Shown in pieces: positions 17,639 to 26,180 of a stretch of DNA of 64,000 nt. Within the stretch, counting starts at the first letter, position 1, and every line of letters begins with the position of its first letter. Origin of the DNA: Desulfovibrio sp. Fe33 (GTDB lineage Bacteria > Desulfobacterota > Desulfovibrionia > Desulfovibrionales > Desulfovibrionaceae); contig NZ_JAQKGU010000004.1 of assembly GCF_028532725.1 (NCBI RefSeq), forward strand, positions 186,001 to 250,000, in the 5' to 3' direction. The notes beneath the pieces were generated by a model that did not search any database, was not told the origin of the DNA, and was given only the letters and a program-made list of their open reading frames with translations. A program made the translations under genes and the position numbers.

Positions 17639-18649
17639 CTAGGCCTCCGCGGTTCGCCTTTCGAGGTATTGGACGAACATGGACAGGGTGAAGGTTATGA
17701 CCAGGTAGAGCACGCCGCATACGAACCAGAGTTCGTAGGGCATCAGGCTGGTGGTGACCGCTTCGCGGGTGGCTTTGGTCAGCTCGCGGATGGCGATGAC
17801 GCCGAGCAGCGAGGAGTCTTTGATAAGGCTGATGAACTGGCCCGCCAGAGGCGGCAGGATGCGCTTGAACGCCTGCGGAAGGATGATCTTGCGCATGGCC
17901 AGGGTCTTGGTCATGCCCAGGGACCGGGCCGCTTCCATCTGCCCTTTGTGGATGGACTGGATGCCGGCGCGGACGATTTCGGCCACGTACGCCCCCGCAA
18001 AGATGGCCAGGGAAGCGATGCCGAACCACAGTTCCGGAATCTGGAACAGCCCCGCCTTGACCAGCAGGTTGTTGATGATCGTGCCGAGCACGAAGTACCA
18101 GATCATGATCTGGACGAGCAGGGGAGTGCCTCGGATGATCTCGATGTAGGTGATGGCCGACATCTTCAGGAACGGGTTGGTCGATATCCTCGACAACCCT
18201 GTGAACAGGCCTATGAGAATGCCGAAGAAGATCGACACGATGCTGACCTCGATGGTGATGATCGTGCCTTCCACCAGCAGGCCCATCCTGCCTTCGGAGT
18301 AGGTGCCGATGGTGTCGCCCATGTACACGGTCTGGCCAACGTCGACCTGGAGGTCGGAACCGGGGATCGTGTAGTATTCGGAGTCTGTTCCGTCGGAGAC
18401 GATGACCACGGAGTCGTCGTCCTTTTTGGTGATGGATGTGACCTCGCCTTCAATCTCGGCGGTCACATTCACATTGTCGATGTAGTAGAAATATTTGGGA
18501 ATACGGTTCCAGCGCCAGATGTAGTCGGTCTGGGTGGTGGCCCAGTAGAAGCCCAGGCATACACAGACTACGGTGACCGCGTATGCCGCCTTCCAAAACA
18601 AGTCTCTGTCGAATTCCTTTTTGGGTTCGACCGTCTTGGTATCATTCAT
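17639..18649 (-). CDS. polar amino acid ABC transporter permease with extra periplasmic domain
   Basis: 336 residues, about 100 more than usual for the HisMQ/GlnP family. One helix at about 19-36 is followed by a beta-rich insert (about 59-122) and then the standard permease core from residue 127 with [24 protein letters not shown] and the EAA loop [25 protein letters not shown]. The insert pattern [10 protein letters not shown]...[14 protein letters not shown] looks like a lipoyl/barrel-sandwich fold. The start ATG follows the attenuating terminator at 18676. A single permease gene suggests a homodimer. Confidence 0.88.
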   Translation of the reverse strand: MNDTKTVEPKKEFDRDLFWKAAYAVTVVCVCLGFYWATTQTDYIWRWNRIPKYFYYIDNVNVTAEIEGEVTSITKKDDDSVVIVSDGTDSEYYTIPGSDLQVDVGQTVYMGDTIGTYSEGRMGLLVEGTIITIEVSIVSIFFGILIGLFTGLSRISTNPFLKMSAITYIEIIRGTPLLVQIMIWYFVLGTIINNLLVKAGLFQIPELWFGIASLAIFAGAYVAEIVRAGIQSIHKGQMEAARSLGMTKTLAMRKIILPQAFKRILPPLAGQFISLIKDSSLLGVIAIRELTKATREAVTTSLMPYELWFVCGVLYLVITFTLSMFVQYLERRTAEA

Positions 18650-18675
18650 TGCGTGCTCGATGGGATGGATGCGCG

Positions 18676-18709
18676 AAAAAAACCGGGGGCCGCTTGGAGC
18701 GGCCCCCGG
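18676..18709 (-). terminator. terminator between binding-protein and permease genes
   Basis: CCGGGGGCCGCT and AGCGGCCCCCGG pair perfectly around a three-base loop, then seven T on the minus strand. It lies inside the operon, so it should reduce permease and ATPase mRNA relative to the binding protein. Confidence 0.9.
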
Positions 18710-18723
18710 GAATCATTCGGTTG

Positions 18724-19548
18724 TTACTGGACGTCGTTGTACCATTCGTTGGAGCCGAACCACTTGTTGTAGATCCGCTCGTAACGGCCGTCGTTCTTGA
18801 TCTGGACGATGAAGTTGTTCAGCCAGTTCAGGAAATCCGGGTCGCCCTTGTTGATGGCCCATCCGAGCGGCTCGTAGGTGAAGGGCTCGTCCAGGAACTT
18901 CATGCCGGCTTCCTTGCCGTGCTGGGTGTAGAAGATGGAAGTCATGGGCAGGTCGTAGACGGTGGCGTCGGCTTTGCCGTTCATGGTCTCCAGCATGGCC
19001 TGGTCTTCCATTTCAAAAGACTTGTAGGTGGCCTTGGGAAAGAGGCGTTTGGCGGCCTGTTCACCGGTGGTGCCGAGCTTGGAGGTGATGACGACGTCCT
19101 TCTGGTTCAGGTCCTTCCAGGATTTGATCTTGTCGGCGGATTTCGCGGATACCAGCGCGGTCTGGCCGACGACGATGTACGGCGTGGCGAAGTTGACCTT
19201 GAGGTTGCGCTCCTGGTTGATGGTCATGCCGGAGGCGATGAGGTCGTACTTGCCGGAGAGCAGGCCGGGGATGATGCCGTCCCAGGCGGTGTTGATGAGT
19301 TCGAGCTTGACGCCCATGGCCTTGGCCATTTCCCTGACCATGTCGACGTCGAAGCCGACGATGTTGCCCTTCTTGTCGGTCATCTCGAAGGGCATGTAGC
19401 CTGCTTCGAGGCCGACGCGCAGGGTGCCGCGCTGGACGATCTGCTCCAGGGTGGATTTTTTGGCGAGTTCGATGTCGGCAGCCTGTGCGGACATTGCGGC
19501 GCAAAGCAGCACGGACAGTACGGCCACGATGGTAATGATGCGTTTCAT
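18724..19548 (-). CDS. polar amino acid ABC transporter substrate-binding protein
   Basis: 274 residues. A cleavable signal peptide (MKRIITIVAVLSVLLCAAMS, cut after AQA) precedes LEQIVQRGTLRVGLEAGYMPFEM, the start of SBP family 3. DKKGNIVGFDVDMVREMAKAMG and DLIASGMTI (ligand Arg/Ser region) follow, with GTTGEQAAKRLFP near the middle. It captures a polar amino acid in the periplasm; which one cannot be said. The strong GGAGGAAAGG site before the ATG at 19548 decides the start against longer in-frame readings. Confidence 0.93.
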   Translation of the reverse strand: MKRIITIVAVLSVLLCAAMSAQAADIELAKKSTLEQIVQRGTLRVGLEAGYMPFEMTDKKGNIVGFDVDMVREMAKAMGVKLELINTAWDGIIPGLLSGKYDLIASGMTINQERNLKVNFATPYIVVGQTALVSAKSADKIKSWKDLNQKDVVITSKLGTTGEQAAKRLFPKATYKSFEMEDQAMLETMNGKADATVYDLPMTSIFYTQHGKEAGMKFLDEPFTYEPLGWAINKGDPDFLNWLNNFIVQIKNDGRYERIYNKWFGSNEWYNDVQ

Positions 19549-20198
19549 CCTTTCCTCCAATGAAACATAAGTTGGTTGATATCCGCCGCTCTGGTTCCGT
19601 CCGGGTACACGGTTCCAGGGCTCGGGTTCGTCTGTGTCGTTTTTGCATTGAACGATTTTGTTCACAGATCGACAGTCATCCATAGCCTCTATGGTTGGAA
19701 AATTCAAGGGAGCTTTCCATTCCCGCAGTTTGTCCGGCATCATGCAAACAGAATGTTTTGCGGCATTTTTGTTAATTCCCAGAATATGAGTCAGGATGCT
19801 TCGGTTCCATGCCGTGGGAGGGCGGAGGTCATTCGGGAAGGGGCTGGAAAAAGAAAATGCGCGATTAATTGTATCGGTGTTTTCCCCCGGGCGCATAATC
19901 CATATTCAGGAAGTCACGGAGAAGCTCCCGGCCGTCCGGGGAAGAGAACGCGTGTCCGCTTGCGCGATTCCCGTCATAAGGGGCTGCGGCCGGACGGGAT
20001 CGGGCGTCACGCCGAATTTTCGGCGGCGAGTCCGAACCTTCCGCCATGGCGCGGCGGGATGGAAAAGGCGTCCGGCCGTCCCGACGGACGCGTGCGCCGG
20101 GCGGTTGACGTTGACACCGTCGCCGCAATCATACAATCCTTCTTGGCAGACGGAATATATCCTGTATTGCTGTTCCCTCCCATGGAGCCCAAGCGAGT
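19549..20198. other. 650-base divergent spacer
   Basis: It separates the amino acid ABC operon (minus) from the AI-2E-type exporter gene (plus) and must contain both promoters. I find no open frame with a ribosome site. GGCGTCC and GGACGC near 20068-20090 could form a weak hairpin. No convincing -35/-10 pair stands out. Confidence 0.4.
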
Positions 20199-21308
20199 AT
20201 GAGCGAAATCAAAGGACCGACTCCCCTGATCAATGGCGGCATCTATAAGGTGTTCATGATCATTCTCCTGCTGTTTTCCCTGTACCTGGGGTTTTCGCTG
20301 GTGCAGCCGTTCATGCACACAATGATATTCTCCACGGTGTTGGCCGTCCTGTTCACTCCGGTTTTCAACTGGGTCCTGAAGCTGTGCAACGGCCGCCGGA
20401 CCGTGGCCTCGGCCCTGACCGTAGCGATCATCATCTTCGCCCTGCTGTTGCCCATGGCCTTTCTGTTCATGGCCCTCATCAGCCAAGGCGTGGAATCCCT
20501 CGTCGCCCTGAACGCCTGGATCGCCCAGGGAACCTACAAGACCTTTCTCAGCCTTGAGATGCTCGACAAATACGTGGCCTTGCTCCATGAGCAGTTGCCG
20601 TTCCTGCGTATCGACGAGGTCCAGATTCAGGCGGGGATTCTTCAGTATTCCCGTGAGTTCGCCCAATCCATGCTGTCCTTCGGCACATCGCTGGCCAGGG
20701 ACGGGGCGAAGCTCGTTCTGCATTTCCTGCTCATGGTCTTCATCCTGTTTTATTTCATGCGCGACGGCACCAAAATGGTCGCCTACATCAAGCGGCTTTC
20801 GCCTCTGCGGCCCAAGCAGGAGGACTATATCATCGACAGCCTGAAGCGGGTAGCGCGGGGCGTTCTCATGGGGTGTCTGCTGGTGGCGGTCCTTCAAGGC
20901 ATCGCCGGCGGCTTCGGGCTGGCCGTGGCCGGCATTCCCGCCTTCTTCTGGGGCGGCATGATGGCCCTGTCCTCACTCATCCCAGTGCTTGGCACCGGCC
21001 TGGTCTGGGTGCCCGCCGTGATCTATCTGTTCCTTTCCGGGCAGTGGAAAATGGCCATATTCCTGTCCCTGTGGTGCGGACTTTTCGTGGTCAGCATCGA
21101 CACCATCCTGCGTCCGATTTTCATGCGCGAGGCGTCGCGCGTTTCGACCTTCTACATCTTCATCGCCATTCTCGGCGGCATTTACTCCTTCGGTATGCTG
21201 GGCATCTTCTACGGCCCGCTGATCCTGAGCTTTGTCATGGTCATGTTGCAGATATACTTGGAGGAATACGCCGACGACCTGGATGACCACGAAGAGGCTG
21301 CCCAATGA
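20199..21308 (+). CDS. AI-2E family (PerM-like) membrane transporter
   Basis: 369 residues with about eight membrane segments and the AI-2E family arrangement: two helices near the start, another pair around 65-90, a long soluble segment (about 115-160), then four to five helices. FILFYFMRDG and RVARGVLMGCLLVAVLQGIAGGFGLAVAG are diagnostic of the family, as is the GTGLVWVPAVIYLFLSG stretch. Relatives export autoinducer-2, drive Na+ or H+ antiport or act as permeases, so the substrate is open. Its last four bases overlap the mltA start (ATGA), so the two are cotranscribed. Confidence 0.87.
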   Translation: MSEIKGPTPLINGGIYKVFMIILLLFSLYLGFSLVQPFMHTMIFSTVLAVLFTPVFNWVLKLCNGRRTVASALTVAIIIFALLLPMAFLFMALISQGVESLVALNAWIAQGTYKTFLSLEMLDKYVALLHEQLPFLRIDEVQIQAGILQYSREFAQSMLSFGTSLARDGAKLVLHFLLMVFILFYFMRDGTKMVAYIKRLSPLRPKQEDYIIDSLKRVARGVLMGCLLVAVLQGIAGGFGLAVAGIPAFFWGGMMALSSLIPVLGTGLVWVPAVIYLFLSGQWKMAIFLSLWCGLFVVSIDTILRPIFMREASRVSTFYIFIAILGGIYSFGMLGIFYGPLILSFVMVMLQIYLEEYADDLDDHEEAAQ

Positions 21309-22531
21309 TTTCCCGAAAGTTATTCGTTCATTTCATTCTCGTGTTTACGCTCTTGGCTGCCGGTTGCGCCAAGGAAACGCCTCCGCCTCCCGCCGCCGTA
21401 TCCGAGACCCCGGCCTATGCGCCGCTGAGCGAGCGAGAGGCCCGCGGCCTGGTGGCCCAACTTTCGGTCAAGGCGCAGAATCTCGGCTCCTGGACGGCCC
21501 TACGGCCTGGGATTGAGGCGAATTTGCGCTACATCCGCACCCGTTCGCGGGACGCGGTCTGCGTCAGGCGGCCCGGTTTGGTCCTGACCTGGGGGCAGTT
21601 GTACGACTCGGTGAGCGAACTCGCTTCCATGCTCGATCAACTCGACCACGCGCCGAACCTGCTGGCTGAGCGGTTTTCCTGGTTCAAGCTTGAGCCCGGG
21701 ACGCTCCTGACAGGCTATTACGAGCCTTGGCTCAAAGCTTCCCTCACCCAGGACAAGGATTACAAATACCCGTTGTACGGTGTTCCCGGCGACCTCAAGG
21801 TGGCCGATCTGGGCCAGTTCCACCCGCGTTGGGCGGGGCAGAAACTCATCTACCGCGTGGACGGCGACCGTATCGAGCCGTATTACGACCGTTCCGCCAT
21901 CGACGGATTGGGCGCGCTGGAAGGAGGAGGCGACGAGATCGCCTGGGCCGCGGACCCGGTGGACGTGTTCTTTCTGCAGATTCAGGGGTCCGGCAGGCTT
22001 GACCTGCCCGACGGCACATACAAGCATATCCTGTACGGCGGCAAAAACGGCCGCCAATACGTTTCCATAGGCCGCGTGCTCATCGACAAGGGGTTTGTCC
22101 CCAAGGAGGAGATGAGTATGCAGCGCATCCGCAAGTTCCTGAACGAAAACCCGGATGTAGCCAGGGATATTCTGTTTCGGAACCCGAGCTACGTCTTTTT
22201 CAGGCTGGCCGACGAGGGGCCGTTCGGTTCCATCAACGCCATCCTGACCCCGCGGGTCAGCGTGGCCGTCGACCGGAGCATGATCCCGCTCGGGAGCGTG
22301 GTTGCTCTCCAGACGGCGCTCATGGACTACGAAACCGGCGGGTCTGAGCCTTTCTTTTCCCTTGTCCTTGCGCAGGACACGGGCGGGGCCATCCAGGGCA
22401 CGCGCATGGATCTTTTCTGCGGCACGGGCGAGGAGGCCGAGCATCTGGCCGGTCATCTCCAGGAAGGGGCCGTGGTTTACATGCCCCTGAGCAAGCGCGT
22501 CCTCGCGACCCTGCCCGGCGATTCCCAATAA
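21305..22531 (+). CDS. mltA: membrane-bound lytic murein transglycosylase A
   Basis: 408 residues. A lipoprotein signal ends in LLAAGC (Cys21). The MltA domain starts near residue 100 (TGYYEPWLKAS, VYRVDGDRIEPYYDR) and the C-terminal 3D domain carries LAQDTGGAIQGTRMDLFCG with the catalytic Asp pair. It is a peptidoglycan lytic transglycosylase at the outer membrane. The gene overlaps the AI-2E gene by four bases. Confidence 0.93.
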   Translation: MISRKLFVHFILVFTLLAAGCAKETPPPPAAVSETPAYAPLSEREARGLVAQLSVKAQNLGSWTALRPGIEANLRYIRTRSRDAVCVRRPGLVLTWGQLYDSVSELASMLDQLDHAPNLLAERFSWFKLEPGTLLTGYYEPWLKASLTQDKDYKYPLYGVPGDLKVADLGQFHPRWAGQKLIYRVDGDRIEPYYDRSAIDGLGALEGGGDEIAWAADPVDVFFLQIQGSGRLDLPDGTYKHILYGGKNGRQYVSIGRVLIDKGFVPKEEMSMQRIRKFLNENPDVARDILFRNPSYVFFRLADEGPFGSINAILTPRVSVAVDRSMIPLGSVVALQTALMDYETGGSEPFFSLVLAQDTGGAIQGTRMDLFCGTGEEAEHLAGHLQEGAVVYMPLSKRVLATLPGDSQ

Positions 22532-22564
22532 TTTACACCTGTTTTGCACCCAAGGAGGCGGCGG

Positions 22565-22966
22565 ATGCAGTATGTAGCGTTGTTCGAAGAGGAAAAACAC
22601 GGCTTTTCCGCGACATTCCCTGATTTCCCGGAATGCACCAGCTTTGGTGAGGATTTGGACGAAGCCGTGGATAATGCCCACGAAGCTCTGGCGATGTTCG
22701 TTGAAGAGCGGCTTGAGGGCGGCGAAGTCCTTCCCGAGTCCACGAATAAGAAGGTTTTGCTTGCTCAACCCGATAACCAGGGCAAAAAGGCGATCAATAT
22801 CTCGGTTGAAGGGGATGGCAGCGACTTCGAAGAGTTTGAAATGGTCATGCACGTTCATCTTTTGGGCAGAATTGAGAAATATTGCCGGGAATATGGAGTT
22901 TCGCCAGCCGATTTTCTTTCCGCTGCGTCGAGAATGGCGCTCAAGAACGATATTTTCGCCTCCTGA
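22565..22966 (+). CDS. HicB-family antitoxin-like protein, no HicA neighbour
   Basis: 133 residues. MQYVALFEEEKHGFSATFPDFPEC matches the HicB N-terminal half (partial RNase H fold), with the AMFVEERLEGGEVLP loop and a C-terminal helical region likely to bind DNA. AAGGAGG six to eight bases before the ATG is a very strong ribosome site. A toxin HicA would be about 60-80 residues and adjacent, but neither side has one, so this is an orphan antitoxin or a stand-alone regulator. The function is inferred from the fold only. Confidence 0.8.
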   Translation: MQYVALFEEEKHGFSATFPDFPECTSFGEDLDEAVDNAHEALAMFVEERLEGGEVLPESTNKKVLLAQPDNQGKKAINISVEGDGSDFEEFEMVMHVHLLGRIEKYCREYGVSPADFLSAASRMALKNDIFAS

Positions 22967-23085
22967 GTCTTCTAATCCACCATTTCGTAGCCGTTTTTTG
23001 GACGGCCTTTTCTTGTGACGAGAATTAAATTCTCCTGTCATTTGTGGATGCTATGGGTCGGTTTTTGGGGGTTTCTTTTGCTGTA

Positions 23086-23099
23086 TTACAAAATTGTAA
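23086..23099. promoter_or_regulatory. palindrome TTACAA-AA-TTGTAA
   Basis: Six-base arms around two A, in the AT-rich spacer before the glutamate synthase genes; a possible operator. A second one, TTGTAT-9-ATACAA, lies at 23163-23183. Confidence 0.35.
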
Positions 23100-23162
23100 A
23101 ACACCATGAATGCGTTGCGGTTGCAGGTCTTGCGGTTTTGACTTATGGTTAACTTCCGGGAT

Positions 23163-23183
23163 TTGTATCGACACTGAATACAA
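23163..23183. promoter_or_regulatory. palindrome TTGTAT-N9-ATACAA
   Basis: Six-base inverted arms 21 bases in total length, 64 bases after the palindrome at 23086, similar in base makeup; a possible regulator site. No regulator is assigned. Confidence 0.35.
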
Positions 23184-23238
23184 TTCAACGGTAAATAGCT
23201 CCTTGGAAGTTGCATAATTGTGAAAAGTTAGAGCCGAA

Positions 23239-23282
23239 GAGCCTGCCGCGACCGATTCGACGATTGGTCCGCAGGCTTTTTT
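23239..23282 (+). terminator. terminator upstream of the glutamate synthase operon
   Basis: AGCCTGCCGCGACC pairs with GGTCCGCAGGCT around a 14-base loop (one bulge), followed by six T. It may end hicB transcripts or act as an attenuator for the operon starting at 23416. The rest of the 22967-23415 spacer holds only the palindromes listed. Confidence 0.75.
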
Positions 23283-23415
23283 GCCCTTGCCGGATGCGCT
23301 CCATCGAGATGCGGATTTTTTGGGATCATTGGATTTTTTCCGGTGCCGCACTTACGTCCTGCCGATTGCAAGCGGCGCGGGCGAGGGACCTTTAACAGCG
23401 GAGTGAATCGAGACC

Positions 23416-24552
23416 ATGTGCCGTTTGTTTGCGCTCACAAGCCGTGACCCTGTGTCACCCATGCGCGCCATCGATGCCCTGAACGTCATGAAGGAAGGGC
23501 ACGACGGCTCCGGCGTGGGATTGTTCCTGAGCGGTCTGGGAGGACCGTGGGAGGAACTCAAGGAATACCCCATCCTGTCCGGCATCTTTACCGACGAGGG
23601 GCTTTCGCGGATGTCCGACTACATGACCAAGAACGGGTTCCAGCCCAAGTATTCCGCGACGTTCACCCCTGATGTGGAACCGCCTGCCGGGACGCCCCGG
23701 CGCGGCGCCTACGCCTCCATCGCCTTTAAGATTCCCGACGGGTGGAAGGGCATGGCCGAGGAGCAGGTGAGTCAGAATCTGGTCCGGATGCGCCTGGGCC
23801 TGCGGGCCATGGGCGAGGAGTCCGGCGACATCATGGTCTTCTCCTTCTGGCCCGACACCATAATGATAAAGGAAGTGGGCGACCCGCTCGCCATGGCCGA
23901 CTATCTCAAACTCGACCGCGAGGAGCTCCAGGCCCGCCATATCCTGGCGCAGGGCAGGCAGAACACCAACTACGCCATCAACCTGTACGCCTGCCATCCC
24001 TTCTTTATCGAAGGCATTTCCACCATGACCAACGGCGAGAACACCGCCTTCGTGCCCATCCGCGAATACCTCATGTCGCGCGGGGTCACGGGGTATCAGG
24101 GCTATCAGTCCGACTCCGAGGTGTTTACCCACATCGCCCATTACACCACCAAGCGGCTGAGGCTCGACATCAGCGCCTACAAGCACGTCATCACTCCCAT
24201 GAATGACGACGAGATGCGCGATCACCCGGACCGCGAATTCCTGTCCGATCTCAAGCGCGCCTGCCGCAAGCTGATTATCGACGGCCCCAACTGCGTCATC
24301 GGCTGTCTGCCCGACGGCTCCATGTTCATGGCGCAGGACCGCAAGAAGTTCCGGCCCGGCGTGGTCGGCGGCAATCCAGAGCTCGGCATTTACGGGTTTT
24401 CCTCCGAGATATGCGGGCTTAACGCCGCCATCCCCGATCGTGACAGGACCAAGGATTTTCAACCCATGCATCTCGACACGGCGATCGTCGGACCCGATTG
24501 CCGGGAGGTTCTCCAATGCTCCCAGAAAGACCCATTACGCCCTCAACTTTAA
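23416..24552 (+). CDS. glutamate synthase, class II glutamine amidotransferase subunit
   Basis: 378 residues. The protein begins MCRLFALTS, so Cys2 is the N-terminal nucleophile exposed after Met removal. KEGHDGSGVGLFLSG and NTNYAINLYACHPFF are amidotransferase motifs. It hydrolyses glutamine and passes ammonia to the FMN subunit in this ferredoxin-containing, archaeal-type glutamate synthase. The two downstream genes supply the synthase and the electron-input/NADPH side, and the frame overlaps the next gene by 37 bases, implying tight coupling. Confidence 0.9.
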   Translation: MCRLFALTSRDPVSPMRAIDALNVMKEGHDGSGVGLFLSGLGGPWEELKEYPILSGIFTDEGLSRMSDYMTKNGFQPKYSATFTPDVEPPAGTPRRGAYASIAFKIPDGWKGMAEEQVSQNLVRMRLGLRAMGEESGDIMVFSFWPDTIMIKEVGDPLAMADYLKLDREELQARHILAQGRQNTNYAINLYACHPFFIEGISTMTNGENTAFVPIREYLMSRGVTGYQGYQSDSEVFTHIAHYTTKRLRLDISAYKHVITPMNDDEMRDHPDREFLSDLKRACRKLIIDGPNCVIGCLPDGSMFMAQDRKKFRPGVVGGNPELGIYGFSSEICGLNAAIPDRDRTKDFQPMHLDTAIVGPDCREVLQCSQKDPLRPQL

Positions 24553-26150
24553 GCCGCAAGGACCTGCCCTGGCAGATCAAGTGGGACATCAACACCTGCA
24601 CCAAGTGCGGCCGGTGTACTTCGGTCTGTCCCGTCAACGCCATTGAGCTGGGCGTGTTCCGCAAGCGGGACGTCAGGCCGCCCATGGGCCTCAACGCCAA
24701 GCCGACCACGGAATTCTCCACTTATTACGGCATCCGTCAGCGCACGGACCCGGCCTATGCCTGCATCGGCTGCGCCATGTGCAACATGGTCTGCCCGAAC
24801 AACGCCATCGAGCCGAACCGTCAGTACGATTCCACCACGCTCGAGTTCCAGAACAACCGTGGCGGCCAGCCCCGGACCCGCGGCGGACGCAGGAACAATT
24901 CCGAATCCTTGCTCGATCAGATCAAGTTCATCCGCATCTCCATGCTCACGGACCCGGCGCTCGACGCGGGCCGTCACGAATTCGACGTGCGCACCCTGCT
25001 CGGCAGGGTTCTCTCGCCCGAGGCCGAGATCAAGTGCTACCGCGAGAACGGCTGGAAACCGCCGGTTCGCGAAATCTATCCCCTGGTCATCGGCGGTATG
25101 TCCTTCGGCGCGCTTTCTCCGAATATGTGGGAAGGGCTCCAGATGGGCGTGGCCTACCTCAACGAGGAAATGAACATGCCGGTGCGCATGTGCACGGGCG
25201 AGGGCGGCTGTCCGCCGCGCCTGCTGCGTTCCCGCTTCCTCAAGTACGTCATTCTCCAGATCGCATCGGGGTATTTCGGTTGGGACGAGATCATCCACGC
25301 CATCCCCGAGATGAAGGAAGACCCCTGCGCCATCGAGATCAAGTACGGCCAGGGAGCCAAGCCCGGCGACGGCGGCCTGCTCATGTGGTACAAGGTGAAC
25401 AAACTCATCGCCGCCATCCGCGGCGTGCCCAAGGGCGTTTCCCTGCCCAGCCCGCCCACGCACCAGACCAAGTATTCCATTGAAGAGGCCGTGGCCAAGA
25501 TGATCCAGTCCATGTCCATGGCCTGGGGCTTCCGCGTGCCGGTCTATCCCAAGATATCGGCTTCCTCCACCTCGCTCGCCGTGCTCAACAACCTGGTCCG
25601 CAATCCCTATGCGGCGGGTCTGGCCATCGACGGCGAGGACGGCGGTACGGGCGCGGCCTACAACGTGTCCATGAACCACATGGGCCATCCCATCGCCTCC
25701 AATCTGCGCGACTGCTACAAGGCGCTCTGCGTGGCCGGAGCCCAGAACGAGATTCCGCTCATCGCGGGCGGCGGCATCGGCAAACACGGCAATCTGGCCG
25801 CCAACGCCGCAGCCCTTATCATGCTCGGCGCGTCCATGGTCCAGATCGGCAAGTATGTCATGCAGGCGGGCGCGGGTTGCCTCGGCAGCGAAAAGGACCG
25901 TTGCAACGTCTGCAACATCGGCGTCTGCCCCAAGGGCATCACCTCCCAGGACCCGAGGGTCTACCGCCGTCTCGATCCCGAAAAGGTCGCCGAACGGGTG
26001 GTGGACTTCTACCTGAGCTTCGACACGGAACTGCGTAAGGTCTTCGCGCCCCTCGGCCGCTCCACATCCCTGCCCGTCGGCATGTCCGACGCATTGGGCA
26101 TCTCGGACAAGGACGCTGCGGACCGCCTGGACATCAAGTACGTTATCTAA
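24516..26150 (+). CDS. glutamate synthase, FMN/ferredoxin-type central subunit
   Basis: 544 residues. Two [4Fe-4S] motifs near the start (CTKCGRCTSVCP and CIGCAMCNMVCP) are followed by the FMN-binding alpha/beta-barrel with VIGGMSFGALSP, AIEIKYGQGAKPGDGG and DGEDGGTGAAYNVSMNH. The cysteine-rich CNVCNIGVCPKGI segment near residue 470 binds the 3Fe-4S type cluster. It reduces 2-oxoglutarate plus ammonia to glutamate. The ATG at 24516 has GGGAGG seven bases upstream and lies inside the end of the previous gene. Confidence 0.93.
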   Translation: MLPERPITPSTLSRKDLPWQIKWDINTCTKCGRCTSVCPVNAIELGVFRKRDVRPPMGLNAKPTTEFSTYYGIRQRTDPAYACIGCAMCNMVCPNNAIEPNRQYDSTTLEFQNNRGGQPRTRGGRRNNSESLLDQIKFIRISMLTDPALDAGRHEFDVRTLLGRVLSPEAEIKCYRENGWKPPVREIYPLVIGGMSFGALSPNMWEGLQMGVAYLNEEMNMPVRMCTGEGGCPPRLLRSRFLKYVILQIASGYFGWDEIIHAIPEMKEDPCAIEIKYGQGAKPGDGGLLMWYKVNKLIAAIRGVPKGVSLPSPPTHQTKYSIEEAVAKMIQSMSMAWGFRVPVYPKISASSTSLAVLNNLVRNPYAAGLAIDGEDGGTGAAYNVSMNHMGHPIASNLRDCYKALCVAGAQNEIPLIAGGGIGKHGNLAANAAALIMLGASMVQIGKYVMQAGAGCLGSEKDRCNVCNIGVCPKGITSQDPRVYRRLDPEKVAERVVDFYLSFDTELRKVFAPLGRSTSLPVGMSDALGISDKDAADRLDIKYVI

Positions 26151-26180
26151 TCGAAGCCTCAGGACATATCGGAGTACACA

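Noticed and set aside
22967-23415. A glutamine or other riboswitch before glutamate synthase
   Set aside because: No known aptamer core could be recognised. Only a terminator and two palindromes are supported.
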